From Flavihumibacter petaseus NBRC 106054 (GTDB lineage: Bacteria > Bacteroidota > Bacteroidia > Chitinophagales > Chitinophagaceae), in NCBI RefSeq assembly GCF_000974785.1, contig NZ_BBWV01000005.1:124001-188000 (forward strand): a DNA stretch of 64,000 nt. Direction: 5' to 3'. Positions 16,210 through 23,682 of this stretch are shown piece after piece. Position 1 is the stretch's first letter. Every line of letters starts with the position of its first letter. The position numbers and the translations under genes were made by a program. The notes under the pieces are model-generated. The model ran no database searches. It had not been told where the DNA came from and saw only the letters and a list, made by a program, of their open reading frames with translations.

Positions 16210-17022
16210 ATGTCAAACATCCCATTGCGTTCCTCGTCCAGGGCTTTTGATCTTTCCATAAAATCCTGGTTCGCGATATTTTTTACCGGTCAGGTCCTGT
16301 TTGCACTTTACATCCTGCTGTTTTATGGAAGTTCTTTTGTCGCGGGAAATCCAGCCAGATGGAATGCCGTCGTGCCGCAGATCTATTCCGCAGACAGGCC
16401 TGTAATCAATGCTTTGTTCGCACTGCATGTGCTGATCGCCGGAATCGTCAGCCTGATTGGCCCCCTGCAGTTTGTGCCCGCAATCCGGAACCGGACACCG
16501 GGGTTGCACCGGCTAATGGGCCGCGTATATGTATTTGCAGCGCTTCTCATCGGGCTGGATGGACTTGGCCTCATCTGGCGGAAGGATTCCGGGAAAGACC
16601 TGTTTCAGGCTGTAGTAATCAGTTTGAATGCCCTGATCATTATCGGCTGCGCCTGGCTGGTATGGAGAAATGCCGTGAAGCGGAAGATTGCCGATCACAA
16701 CCGCTGGGCGGTACACCTGTTGCTGGCAATGAGCGGCGTCTGGTTTTTCAGGGTATTCCTGATGCTATGGCTGGTCGTTAATGGCGGTCCGGCCGGATTT
16801 GACCCGTACACATTCAGCGGACCGGCACTTAATGTGCTTAGTATTGTTACCTACCTGCTGCCGCAGCTGATTGCCGTTTGGTATTTCCGGGTAAAAATTT
16901 CCGACGGGATGTTTTATCGGCAGGTATTTGGCTATTCCGTTTTCCTGGTAAGTGCCGCCATGAGCATTGGCCTCCTGGCCGCCGTGAAAGGGTTATGGCT
17001 AAGGGTGATTTTTTCGTCGTAA
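16210..17022 (+). CDS. DUF2306-family integral membrane protein
   Basis: 270 residues from ATG 16210 (MSNIPLRSSSRAFDL), a start favoured by the promoter element just ahead of it. Seven or so hydrophobic segments alternate through the protein (e.g. WFAIFFTGQVLFALYILLF, LFALHVLIAGIVSLIGPLQF). The DUF2306 signature is present: LHRLMGRVYVF after the third segment, then IADHNRWAVHLLLAMSGVWFFR with conserved His and Arg. Function of the family is unknown; conserved His residues in the membrane suggest cofactor or proton chemistry, but that is speculation. It follows the broken Crp/Fnr gene, which may have regulated it. Confidence 0.8.
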   Translation: MSNIPLRSSSRAFDLSIKSWFAIFFTGQVLFALYILLFYGSSFVAGNPARWNAVVPQIYSADRPVINALFALHVLIAGIVSLIGPLQFVPAIRNRTPGLHRLMGRVYVFAALLIGLDGLGLIWRKDSGKDLFQAVVISLNALIIIGCAWLVWRNAVKRKIADHNRWAVHLLLAMSGVWFFRVFLMLWLVVNGGPAGFDPYTFSGPALNVLSIVTYLLPQLIAVWYFRVKISDGMFYRQVFGYSVFLVSAAMSIGLLAAVKGLWLRVIFSS

Positions 17023-17049
17023 ACTTGCCCGACACTAACATGCAGAAGA

Positions 17050-17388
17050 ATGAAATATGTCTTTTTGCTTTTTTTCCTTTCTGGTTCTATTGCGTCTTGC
17101 AGAGAGGAAAACCCCCTGGATTATGAAGGAAATAGCAAGGAGTATAATAAAATGGTTGAGTACCTGCTCAACATCTATTCAAACATATTTTCAGATTCTA
17201 TTCAATCAGTGTCAGTTGTCGCTTACAATTCGGATCTTATCACTAACCAACTATTGTTTGGATGTATTAAAAACAATCATGTCAATTCAGAAAAACACAT
17301 TCATTCTAAGCTCACTAGCGATCTGAAATTAAAGGGAAAGGGTCAGGGTTGGTACGAATTTGAAAGGATCGTTAGCCTGGCTGATTGA
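17050..17388 (+). CDS. Small lipoprotein of unknown function
   Basis: 112 residues with a lipobox (FLSGSIASCREE, Cys about 17). The mature part is short, polar and rich in Asn, Ser and Lys. Base composition is visibly more A+T-rich than the flanking genes, hinting at a different origin. No family recognised. It begins 28 bases after the DUF2306 gene and may be co-transcribed with it. Confidence 0.55.
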   Translation: MKYVFLLFFLSGSIASCREENPLDYEGNSKEYNKMVEYLLNIYSNIFSDSIQSVSVVAYNSDLITNQLLFGCIKNNHVNSEKHIHSKLTSDLKLKGKGQGWYEFERIVSLAD

Positions 17389-17432
17389 GTACAAACACGA
17401 AATTGAATTGATAAGCTTGGACCGATTGGTCC

Positions 17433-17467
17433 AAAAAAAGCCCCCCTGCACCAAAGCAAAGGGGGCT
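17433..17467 (-). terminator. Rho-independent terminator for the DUF4964-family gene
   Basis: Read on the minus strand: AGCCCCC (17467-17461), a loop, GGGGGCT (17445-17439), then a run of seven T (A7 at 17433-17439 on the plus strand). It sits 25 bases beyond the stop of the gene at 17492. Confidence 0.85.
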
Positions 17468-17491
17468 AATCTAATTTGAAACTTGCGACTA

Positions 17492-19981
17492 TTACTTCTT
17501 TCTGTCGCCCGCAACACTATTGCCTTTGAGCCGGTCCGCCAGCACCTTCATGTAAAAGCCGCCGACAACACTGCGGGCTTTGAAATTTTCACGGATGCCG
17601 GTGTTGGAATCGTAGAAATCGTTGAAGGGCACGCGGGAGGGTGATTCGAGTGCAAAGGTGTAGATCGGTTGAATCAATGCCTCGAACTGTTGTTGCGTGG
17701 GTGCAAAAGTGGCCGTCCAGATGATCCAGTCATTCTTGGTATAAGCTTTCCGGCTGTCCAGCGGAATGCCAAACTTATTGCCTTTGGTCAGGTAATAGGT
17801 GGTTTCGGTATCATAGACTTTCTGCGGGAAGAGGTTCAGATCGAGCACCTTATCCCATACCAGGTTATACTTCTGGCTCCAGGTATCCTTGTTGTCGAAA
17901 GTCAGCGCATAGTGGTCGCCGGCAGCAGCCATGCCCATCCATTTCGGTACCATGCTTTCTGCAATTGCGCGGTATTTCTTTGCGGTTTCCTTTTCCCCGA
18001 GGGATTCAGCCAGTTGTGCATAGCAGGCGATGCCCACGATGGCTTTTACGGAGAGGTTGGCATTGCGGGCGAGGTGACCGGCAAAGTCGTCCGTGCACAA
18101 TTGCTTCGCGGGATCCAGTCCCTCTTTCACCAGGTAATCCACCCAGGTGGTCAGGGTGTTCCAGTGAAGCTTCGCATAGTTGGCATTGCCCTGCACTTTC
18201 GCAATTGCTGCTGTCAGGATGATCATATTGCCGGATTCTTCCACCGGCATCGGTTCGCCATAGGTTTGTCCGTTCGCAGTGGGATAAGTGCCCAGGTCAT
18301 GCGCCGCCCAGGGATGCGGATACTTGCCGGACTCACTGAAATAAAAGATACCGTTCAGCATGCCCTGCAGCAGTTCCGGATTGTACAACAGGTAGAGGGG
18401 AGCCGACGGATAGGTAACGTCCACCGTATTGATAAAGCCGCCGCTGTTGTTCTCTTTTGACAGCCATAGCACTTCTCCCTTCGGACTTTTTACGAGGGTA
18501 TGTGCGGCTATGCTTTGCCGGTAGGCCAGCACGCAGATTTCAGCATAAGCTGCACCGCCAGATTTCAGTGCGGTTTCCCGGATCTCCTGGTCCAGCGCCG
18601 CACATTTTGCCATCACAGCTTTGTATTCCTCAGCAGCTGCTGTGAGTTGTCCTTCGATCGTTTCTTTCCCGGAATTGTTCCACCAGGGCCTGAGGTTCGT
18701 GTTAAAATACTGAACGGACCAGATCTCGTCGTATCCCAGTTCGATAAAGCGTTCAACGGGGGTGTCAGATACTTTTCCAAAAGGTATAACAGTATTCAGG
18801 CTCAGCTGCTTACCGTTAACAGGCGACGTGCCTTTGTTGCCCGCCTGGAAAGCAGTGGCATCTGCGCCTGCTTTCGAGATGAACTGGGTAGCGCCGCTTG
18901 ATTTGGGTGCGGCGACATAAAAATAGCCCCAGTCGATCCGCATATCATCTGCACCTTTCTGCAATACCGGCTGTTCAATGGTGCCTGTTTTCAAAATGGA
19001 GAGATTACCAGCAGCATACTGCGTTGCCGTTACTTCCTGCGAAGGCTGATATACGGCGATACTGGAGGACGCGCTCAGCAATACTTTAACAGCATGTTCT
19101 TTTCCGTCATTCGCCTGCACCGCGTAAGTGATATAGGAAACGGGGCGGGAAAGTAGTTTTAGATCATTCAGCAACAGGGGAGAAGTGAAGGTCAGTTTGA
19201 GGTTGACTGCACCGCAGGTGAAATGATAGATCGTTTGTGTTGCGGTCACTTCCACAGTTTTCTGTTCCGCCAGCTGAATGGCATTGCCCTTTGGCTCCAG
19301 CTTCTCCACTAGTCCGAAGTCGAGGTAACGGCCGCCGGCTGAATTCTTCAGGTGGATGGCAATGATGTTGTCTCCGGATTTAAGGTCAGATTTGTTGATG
19401 GGGATATATTCAAAACGGTTGGTCCAGCCTTCTTTCTGATAAACCTGTTTTCCGTTCAGGAATACTTCGACATTATCGTCATGGTTCAACTTCAGGAGGA
19501 GTTCTTTGATGGACGCCAGGTTGGCGGCTTCGAAAGCGCGGCGAACCCAAATATTATCGGATTTCCATACCGTCTTTACCTGTTGCTCATTGTCGCCGAT
19601 GGGTGCCTGCCCGGATTTCCAGTTTTTGTCATTATAGTCCTTTGCCATCCAGTTGTCCTGGGGTTGTTCGGTTGTATAGCTTACCGTAAAGGCTTTTTCA
19701 TCTGCTGCAGGGAGAATGGTTTTGTATTGGGTTTCTGCTTTGCCCAGGAAGCGGTAGATATTATTGTCTACGCTGAGGAGCCCGGTAAGGGAATGTTCCG
19801 CACCGGTCCAGTGTTGTGTGGTGGAGGCATTCAGCTGATCGGTGGTGGACCAGATGCTGAAATAGGTATTGTGGGTGATCAGGGGGTAGGCCGGGGCTTT
19901 TCTTTCCTGTGCCTGGATTTTGCCCGCAACGAATATGGTTATTGCCAGGAGGGTAAGGGTAAGTGTCTGGGGTGCTCTCAT
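17492..19981 (-). CDS. GtaA-like glutaminase-family protein (DUF4964/5127/4965/1793)
   Basis: 829 residues, exported (signal ending KIQAQ). About 25-85: DUF4964 (PAYPLITHNTYFSIWSTTDQ, the conserved DPYFS/NTYFSIW start). About 90-230: an inserted galactose-binding-like jelly roll (NWMAKDYNDKNWKSGQAP, VFLNGKQVYQKEGWTNRF), common in this family. Then the DUF5127 beta-domain and, from about 430, the (alpha/alpha)6-type DUF4965/DUF1793 part: FFSESGKYPHPWAAHDLGTYP, MPVEESGNMIIL and FAGHLARNANLSVKAIVG. The fungal relative GtaA is called a glutaminase, but the architecture is glycosidase-like and the Bacteroidota substrate is not established. Single gene with its own terminator. Confidence 0.85.
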   Translation of the reverse strand: MRAPQTLTLTLLAITIFVAGKIQAQERKAPAYPLITHNTYFSIWSTTDQLNASTTQHWTGAEHSLTGLLSVDNNIYRFLGKAETQYKTILPAADEKAFTVSYTTEQPQDNWMAKDYNDKNWKSGQAPIGDNEQQVKTVWKSDNIWVRRAFEAANLASIKELLLKLNHDDNVEVFLNGKQVYQKEGWTNRFEYIPINKSDLKSGDNIIAIHLKNSAGGRYLDFGLVEKLEPKGNAIQLAEQKTVEVTATQTIYHFTCGAVNLKLTFTSPLLLNDLKLLSRPVSYITYAVQANDGKEHAVKVLLSASSSIAVYQPSQEVTATQYAAGNLSILKTGTIEQPVLQKGADDMRIDWGYFYVAAPKSSGATQFISKAGADATAFQAGNKGTSPVNGKQLSLNTVIPFGKVSDTPVERFIELGYDEIWSVQYFNTNLRPWWNNSGKETIEGQLTAAAEEYKAVMAKCAALDQEIRETALKSGGAAYAEICVLAYRQSIAAHTLVKSPKGEVLWLSKENNSGGFINTVDVTYPSAPLYLLYNPELLQGMLNGIFYFSESGKYPHPWAAHDLGTYPTANGQTYGEPMPVEESGNMIILTAAIAKVQGNANYAKLHWNTLTTWVDYLVKEGLDPAKQLCTDDFAGHLARNANLSVKAIVGIACYAQLAESLGEKETAKKYRAIAESMVPKWMGMAAAGDHYALTFDNKDTWSQKYNLVWDKVLDLNLFPQKVYDTETTYYLTKGNKFGIPLDSRKAYTKNDWIIWTATFAPTQQQFEALIQPIYTFALESPSRVPFNDFYDSNTGIRENFKARSVVGGFYMKVLADRLKGNSVAGDRKK

Positions 19982-20260
19982 CTCTTTGAATCGTTAGACT
20001 TTTGGAAAGCGTAAAATTCACGAAAAGGGAGCACGCGGAGTGTGCATTTTGTATCAAAGTTTGATGAAAGTGTTACAACCGGCGGGAGCTCGCCCAGGGG
20101 TCGCATGGGTCGCAGAGCAGGACACGCAGGGGATTTGTGGAATCGAGGAGTGGAGATGCAGAAGGACTGGAGCCGAAGGAGTAGGGCTAGTGGTATAATG
20201 AAGAGCATATGAGGTTCCCGGCTGTTACCGAAAAGCGTTTGGGTAATCTGTTCAGGACCG

Positions 20261-20689
20261 TCAAACTTGTGCACCCGAAGCAGTTGCTCCTTTCCGCTGA
20301 CCTTGTTCGGTCTTCAATTTATAAGGCCGGTTAAATGCTTCCTGTGATACTTTGAAATAGCTGGCCAGCTTCCTGATCACGTCCTTGGAAAGGCCCTTCT
20401 TGTAATTCAGAATATCTGACACATATCCTTTACTGATTCCCAGGATTTCTACAAGATCTTTCGCCTTCAGTTGATGGTCATCAATAAAAGACTGCAGGAG
20501 CTGAATAGGATCTGTTTCATGGGATACAAGGTGTTCGGCATCCCATTTTTCAATAAGCAGGGTTAGCAGGGCTATTTCATCCTTTGCATTTCTGTCTTTT
20601 GCACCAGAAAAGACCAGCTGCTCCAATATATTGCAATAGTCTTTATATTGCTTTTTACTGGTAATGACCTTGTATTTAAGTTCCATCAT
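20261..20689 (-). CDS. higA: HigA-type antitoxin
   Basis: 142 residues. The N-terminal helices (KQYKDYCNILEQLVF) and a C-terminal XRE HTH with LKAKDLVEILGISKGYVSDI and NYKKGLSKDVIRKLASYF are the HigA layout. It follows higB by 7 bases on the same strand. Function: neutralises HigB and, through its HTH, represses the operon, probably at the GTTCAC palindrome upstream of higB. The start could be the second Met (20686). Confidence 0.88.
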   Translation of the reverse strand: MMELKYKVITSKKQYKDYCNILEQLVFSGAKDRNAKDEIALLTLLIEKWDAEHLVSHETDPIQLLQSFIDDHQLKAKDLVEILGISKGYVSDILNYKKGLSKDVIRKLASYFKVSQEAFNRPYKLKTEQGQRKGATASGAQV

Positions 20690-20696
20690 GTGAGAT

Positions 20697-21029
20697 TTAA
20701 TATTCGGTTACACTGTATTGTTCCCCTGCTGCACAAATTTTGTCATATTCCGCATGTGTGCCCATCCAACAAATAAAAAGATGTACCTGCTTTTCGCCGA
20801 AAGCATATTTTCCGATCAGCCTGTATTTATTGCCACCGATGTCAAACACAGCCCTGCCAGACCCGCTGCCCAACAAATCTGTTCCGGGAAAAGTACGCTT
20901 CATATCGCCAGGGGTTTCCCAATCTGCATATTTCAATTTTTCAAGCCAAAGATCAAATGACGCCCTGCCCTGTACATTTCTCCTGACAAACGCTTCGATA
21001 GTTTCCTTTCTGATAAGATGAACTTTCAT
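20697..21029 (-). CDS. higB: HigB-type mRNA interferase toxin
   Basis: 110 residues with the HigB (RelE superfamily) pattern: ADWETPGDMKRTFPGTDLL, SGRAVFDIGGNKYRLIGKYAF and the end motif VHLFICWMGTHAEYDKI. The GTHAEYDKI motif is diagnostic of HigB. RelE-like toxins cleave ribosome-bound mRNA. The toxin is first and the antitoxin second, the reverse-order layout typical of higBA. ATG 21029 is two bases from a perfect TACCTTTG -7 element, suggesting leaderless mRNA. Both proteins look full length, so the module is probably functional. Confidence 0.92.
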   Translation of the reverse strand: MKVHLIRKETIEAFVRRNVQGRASFDLWLEKLKYADWETPGDMKRTFPGTDLLGSGSGRAVFDIGGNKYRLIGKYAFGEKQVHLFICWMGTHAEYDKICAAGEQYSVTEY

Positions 21030-21031
21030 AA

Positions 21032-21039
21032 CAAAGGTA
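21032..21039 (-). promoter_or_regulatory. -7 element of higBA promoter (TACCTTTG)
   Basis: Perfect TAnnTTTG on the minus strand, two bases before the higB ATG. The palindrome at 21058-21074 falls over the expected -33 position. Confidence 0.6.
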
Positions 21040-21057
21040 TCCTTTAATGTTCAATAT

Positions 21058-21074
21058 GTTCACTTTTTGTGAAC
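21058..21074. promoter_or_regulatory. higBA operator palindrome
   Basis: GTTCACTTTTTGTGAAC: perfect 6-base arms around TTTTT, with an extra GTTCA half-site at 21049-21053. Its position over the -33 region of the higB promoter fits autorepression by HigA. Confidence 0.65.
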
Positions 21075-21597
21075 TTTTTTTCTACACCGATTACTTAGTT
21101 CGTATAAACTTGTCAAAAAAGTAAAAATCAGTTAAAAAGGAGACAGGTAAAACACCCTAAATAGTGCCAGGTAAAATTCGATAACCTGGATCGGGGCAGA
21201 CCGGAAGCTGTAATAGAAGGTCCCAATTTTTGATATTCGTCGCAGCTGGCGACCTGATAGTTGAAATCAGGACGACACACGGCGACGAATGCCGGAATAA
21301 TAACTGGCTGGAATGCCGGTAGGCAAGTATTACGGTCTATGCATTGCGCTGCAAGGCAGCGGCACGGCGGATGGCCAGGTGGATCTGCAGGTTTGGTTGG
21401 GAAGTGAATGGTGGCAATAGTACCACAAAGCGGGTATACCCCGGAATGTTACTTATCATAAGGTAACAAATCACCACTTTCTTCGTAAAGCGTCCATACG
21501 GATATCTATTTTTTTTACATTCGAAACAGATCAGAAGCCATCCATTACTTGTGACAAACCGACGCTAACGGTTATGCGCTGTTGAAAAACAATCAGC
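21075..21597. other. Gene-free stretch with nested hairpin
   Basis: About 520 bases without a credible gene. Its main feature is a nested inverted repeat at 21235-21290: outer arms ATTCGTCGC (21235-21243) and GCGACGAAT (21282-21290), inner arms CCTGAT (21253) and ATCAGG (21266). An open run around 21310-21420 (GKYYGLCIALQGSG) has some coding flavour but no start and may be a fossil. Confidence 0.4.
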
Positions 21598-21933
21598 ATG
21601 ATTTCTGACGTATCGGCATCCCAGAACATTAACGCCGTCCTGACCAGGCTGCGCGCAGCACAAGTAATGGTTGGGCTCGCTTATCTTAAAACCCTGTATG
21701 ACCGTTCTGGAAGTTATGGTGATAAATTAATGCTGGAAGCCATTGACGGCATCACCGAGCATTTTGAAAACCTGTTATCGCTGGTCATCTGTGGCCAAAA
21801 AGAAACTTTTATTGTCGCTGCACTGTTTGACTGGCTGACGGAAGGCAGCACATCACCCGAAGAATTTGTCATTGATCTGTTGCTTGACTATAACAACATT
21901 AAAAAACAGCGCTGCTGTCAAAATAGCTACTAA
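21598..21933 (+). CDS. Hypothetical protein
   Basis: 111 residues from ATG 21598, soluble and probably all-helical (VLTRLRAAQVMVGLAYLKTL, GITEHFENLLSLVICGQKE, TSPEEFVIDLLLDYNNIKK). It has no signal peptide. It is followed 20 bases later by a good terminator, which supports it being a transcribed gene. Family not recognised. Confidence 0.55.
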   Translation: MISDVSASQNINAVLTRLRAAQVMVGLAYLKTLYDRSGSYGDKLMLEAIDGITEHFENLLSLVICGQKETFIVAALFDWLTEGSTSPEEFVIDLLLDYNNIKKQRCCQNSY

Positions 21934-21953
21934 TCAGAGCCTTAATCAAAAGT

Positions 21954-21984
21954 CCCGGTGTTTCCACACCGGGGCTTATTTTTT
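21954..21984 (+). terminator. Rho-independent terminator
   Basis: Stem CCCGGTGT (21954-21961) with ACACCGGG (21966-21973), TTCC loop, followed by GCTTATTTTTTC. Terminates the gene at 21598-21933. It lies between convergent genes and may also slow transcription from the Crp/Fnr gene. Confidence 0.8.
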
Positions 21985-22014
21985 CAGGTGAACTTTCTTT
22001 TCCAGCGGGCGGAT

Positions 22015-22602
22015 TCATCCCCGGCCGCGGGTCGCGATTTCCTTTTTTACCCGGCTCAGCGACTGCGGTGTCACGCCAAGGTAAGAAGCAACCATCTGCT
22101 GCGGAACGCGCAACAAAACGTCAGGATACACTTGCTGGAAAGAGAGATATCGTTCTTCCGCTGAAGCTGCCAGCAACAGGGTGATGCGCTGCTGCAGATT
22201 GATGATAAAATGATTCAGCAGGTACAGATCAAACTGGCCGAGCCGGGGACAAATTTCTTTTCCCCATTCAATGAAATCACCGTCTATCACGGCAACCCTC
22301 GAATCTTCTATGGCATCAATGAAAAATGTGGCCGGGCGGCCAAGATAGAGGTTCCCGCGATCGCCGATCCACCACCGTTCTGGTGCAAACTGAAGGATAT
22401 GCTCCCTGCCTTTTGAATCGACGACATAGGACCGCAACAACCCGCGGGATACAAAAAATCCAGCTTCCTCATCGCTACCGGGAGTGGTTAACGTTGTTCC
22501 TTTTTTCAGCGTTTTTACTTTGATTTTTGCAGACAACACCTCAAATTGTTCGTCCGTAATATCGACATGCTCTTTCAGGTACTTTTTGAATTCAAGCGGC
22601 AT
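22015..22602 (-). CDS. Crp/Fnr-family transcriptional regulator
   Basis: I start at ATG 22602 (MPLEFKKYLKEHVDI); the longer frame upstream has no coding character and crosses the promoter. 195 residues: a cNMP-binding-like beta-barrel (KKGTTLTTPGSDEEAGFFVS, WIGDRGNLYLGRPATFFIDA) and a C-terminal HTH (VPQQMVASYLGVTPQSLSRV) ending in KKEIATRGRG. The cAMP-contact residues of Crp are not conserved, as is usual in Bacteroidota members. The promoter ahead (TTG, 21-base spacer, TAAATTTG) is one of the best in the window. Confidence 0.9.
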   Translation of the reverse strand: MPLEFKKYLKEHVDITDEQFEVLSAKIKVKTLKKGTTLTTPGSDEEAGFFVSRGLLRSYVVDSKGREHILQFAPERWWIGDRGNLYLGRPATFFIDAIEDSRVAVIDGDFIEWGKEICPRLGQFDLYLLNHFIINLQQRITLLLAASAEERYLSFQQVYPDVLLRVPQQMVASYLGVTPQSLSRVKKEIATRGRG

Positions 22603-22622
22603 AGGACAGCAGTGTATAGAAG

Positions 22623-22654
22623 CAAATTTAAAGGAACCCGATGTATTTCGGCAA
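22623..22654 (-). promoter_or_regulatory. Sigma-A-type promoter of the Crp/Fnr gene
   Basis: On the minus strand: TTG (22654-22652), a 21-base spacer, TAAATTTG (22630-22623), then 20 bases to the ATG at 22602. It matches the Bacteroidota TTG / TAnnTTTG arrangement. Confidence 0.6.
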
Positions 22655-22669
22655 CACGATGACGTCTCG

Positions 22670-22954
22670 CTATTCCAGGTTATGATACTTGAAAATTTCC
22701 CGCGTGATAAACCGGCAGTTCCATGCCAGCTGGTCAAGTCTGCAATAGACCACGCCCGACACTTCCATCGGCATAGCCTCCGGATTGATCAGCGAAAGCC
22801 GCAGCGGCCGGGCTATTCCTGTTTCAGCAGTCGTTTTCAACCTGGAAAATATTCCGCGCGCGATCTGCTGATCGCAGGGAAGCATAAAACGGCAATATTC
22901 CACATAGCCACCGGGCACCCTCATATCCACGGTAATGGAGGAAGCCTGTTTCAT
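22670..22954 (-). CDS. Hypothetical protein
   Basis: 94 residues, no signal or membrane segment. The sequence looks protein-like (MRVPGGYVEYCRFMLPCDQQ, LDQLAWNCRFITREIF), with four Cys. It sits between the Hsp20 terminator and the Crp/Fnr gene on the same strand. No family recognised and the start is uncertain. Confidence 0.5.
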   Translation of the reverse strand: MKQASSITVDMRVPGGYVEYCRFMLPCDQQIARGIFSRLKTTAETGIARPLRLSLINPEAMPMEVSGVVYCRLDQLAWNCRFITREIFKYHNLE

Positions 22955-22991
22955 TTCTGAAAAAATAATGACGGAAATTACAATTCATCGG

Positions 22992-23016
22992 AAAAGAGGG
23001 CCCGCAGGACGGGCCC
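22992..23016 (-). terminator. Rho-independent terminator after hsp20
   Basis: On the minus strand: GGGCCCG (23016-23010), loop TCCTG, CGGGCCC (23004-22998), then TCTTTTC. It lies 12 bases past the Hsp20 stop. Confidence 0.8.
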
Positions 23017-23027
23017 TTTAAATATTG

Positions 23028-23474
23028 TCAGCCGATCTGGATGTGCCGGGGACCTTTCTTCCTGGCATCTTCCTTTTTCGGTATGGTCAGCCGGAGCAGG
23101 CCGTTCTCATACCGGGCTTCAATGTTTTCGTCGTCCACCACATCTTTGGGCAGCACAAAACTCCGCTGGAAAGACTGGTAGCTGAATTCACGGCGGCTGT
23201 ACCCGTTACCGTTCTGGCCGTCCTGTTCCTGTCGCTGTGAGGCAATAGTGAGGGTATTGCCCTCCAGAGAAATGTTGAAATCTTTCTTGTCGATACCCGG
23301 GGCGGCCATTTCGACTTCAAAACTGTCTGCAGTTTCCCTGATGTTCACCGAAGGTACAGTGGTACTGGTTGATGAAAAATTACCATTGTTCCAGTGAATC
23401 AGTTCCCGGCCGAACAAGTCTTCAAACAGTGTCGGGAAAGTCGGAAAATTAGCATTCTTTTTCATGAGTGACAT
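23028..23474 (-). CDS. Hsp20/alpha-crystallin small heat-shock protein
   Basis: 148 residues from ATG 23474 (MSLMKKNANFPTF). That start is fixed by a strong AGGAGG six bases upstream, unusual in this phylum, where Shine-Dalgarno sites are weak. The alpha-crystallin domain spans about 38-145: VPSVNIRETADSFEVEMAAPG, KKDFNISLEGNTLTIAS, and the A-x-x-x-n-G-v-L motif ARYENGLLRLTIPK. An ATP-independent holdase for unfolded proteins in the cytoplasm. Single gene with a terminator. Confidence 0.95.
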   Translation of the reverse strand: MSLMKKNANFPTFPTLFEDLFGRELIHWNNGNFSSTSTTVPSVNIRETADSFEVEMAAPGIDKKDFNISLEGNTLTIASQRQEQDGQNGNGYSRREFSYQSFQRSFVLPKDVVDDENIEARYENGLLRLTIPKKEDARKKGPRHIQIG

Positions 23475-23618
23475 AATCAACCTCCTTTTGATTTAGATGA
23501 ACAATTAATAAAAGATCATCCGCAGCAAATGCTGGGCAAAAAAGCGAAAAAACAAAGGCTGTGCCAGAGGGGAAAAACGCTGAAATTTTTGCAGTTTTTC
23601 TGTCTTTTTTTCGCACTG

Positions 23619-23635
23619 CCTGAAAATTTTTCAGG
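23619..23635. repeat. Near-perfect palindrome CCTGAAAATTTTTCAGG
   Basis: Eight-base arms around one T, between the divergently placed ends of hsp20's upstream region and the hybrid sensor's stop codon. Could be a regulatory site for hsp20 (145 bases upstream) or a hairpin behind the sensor gene. No T-run follows, so a terminator role is weak. Confidence 0.35.
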
Positions 23636-23682
23636 AGCCCGTAGCTATCAATAACAGCCTGCTGTAAGCAGAATGCTGAGCC

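Noticed and set aside
17669-18460. 263-codon plus-strand frame in the DUF4964-family gene
   Set aside because: Shadow of a well-supported 829-residue gene. The composition (many Cys, Gly, Val) is typical of antisense frames.
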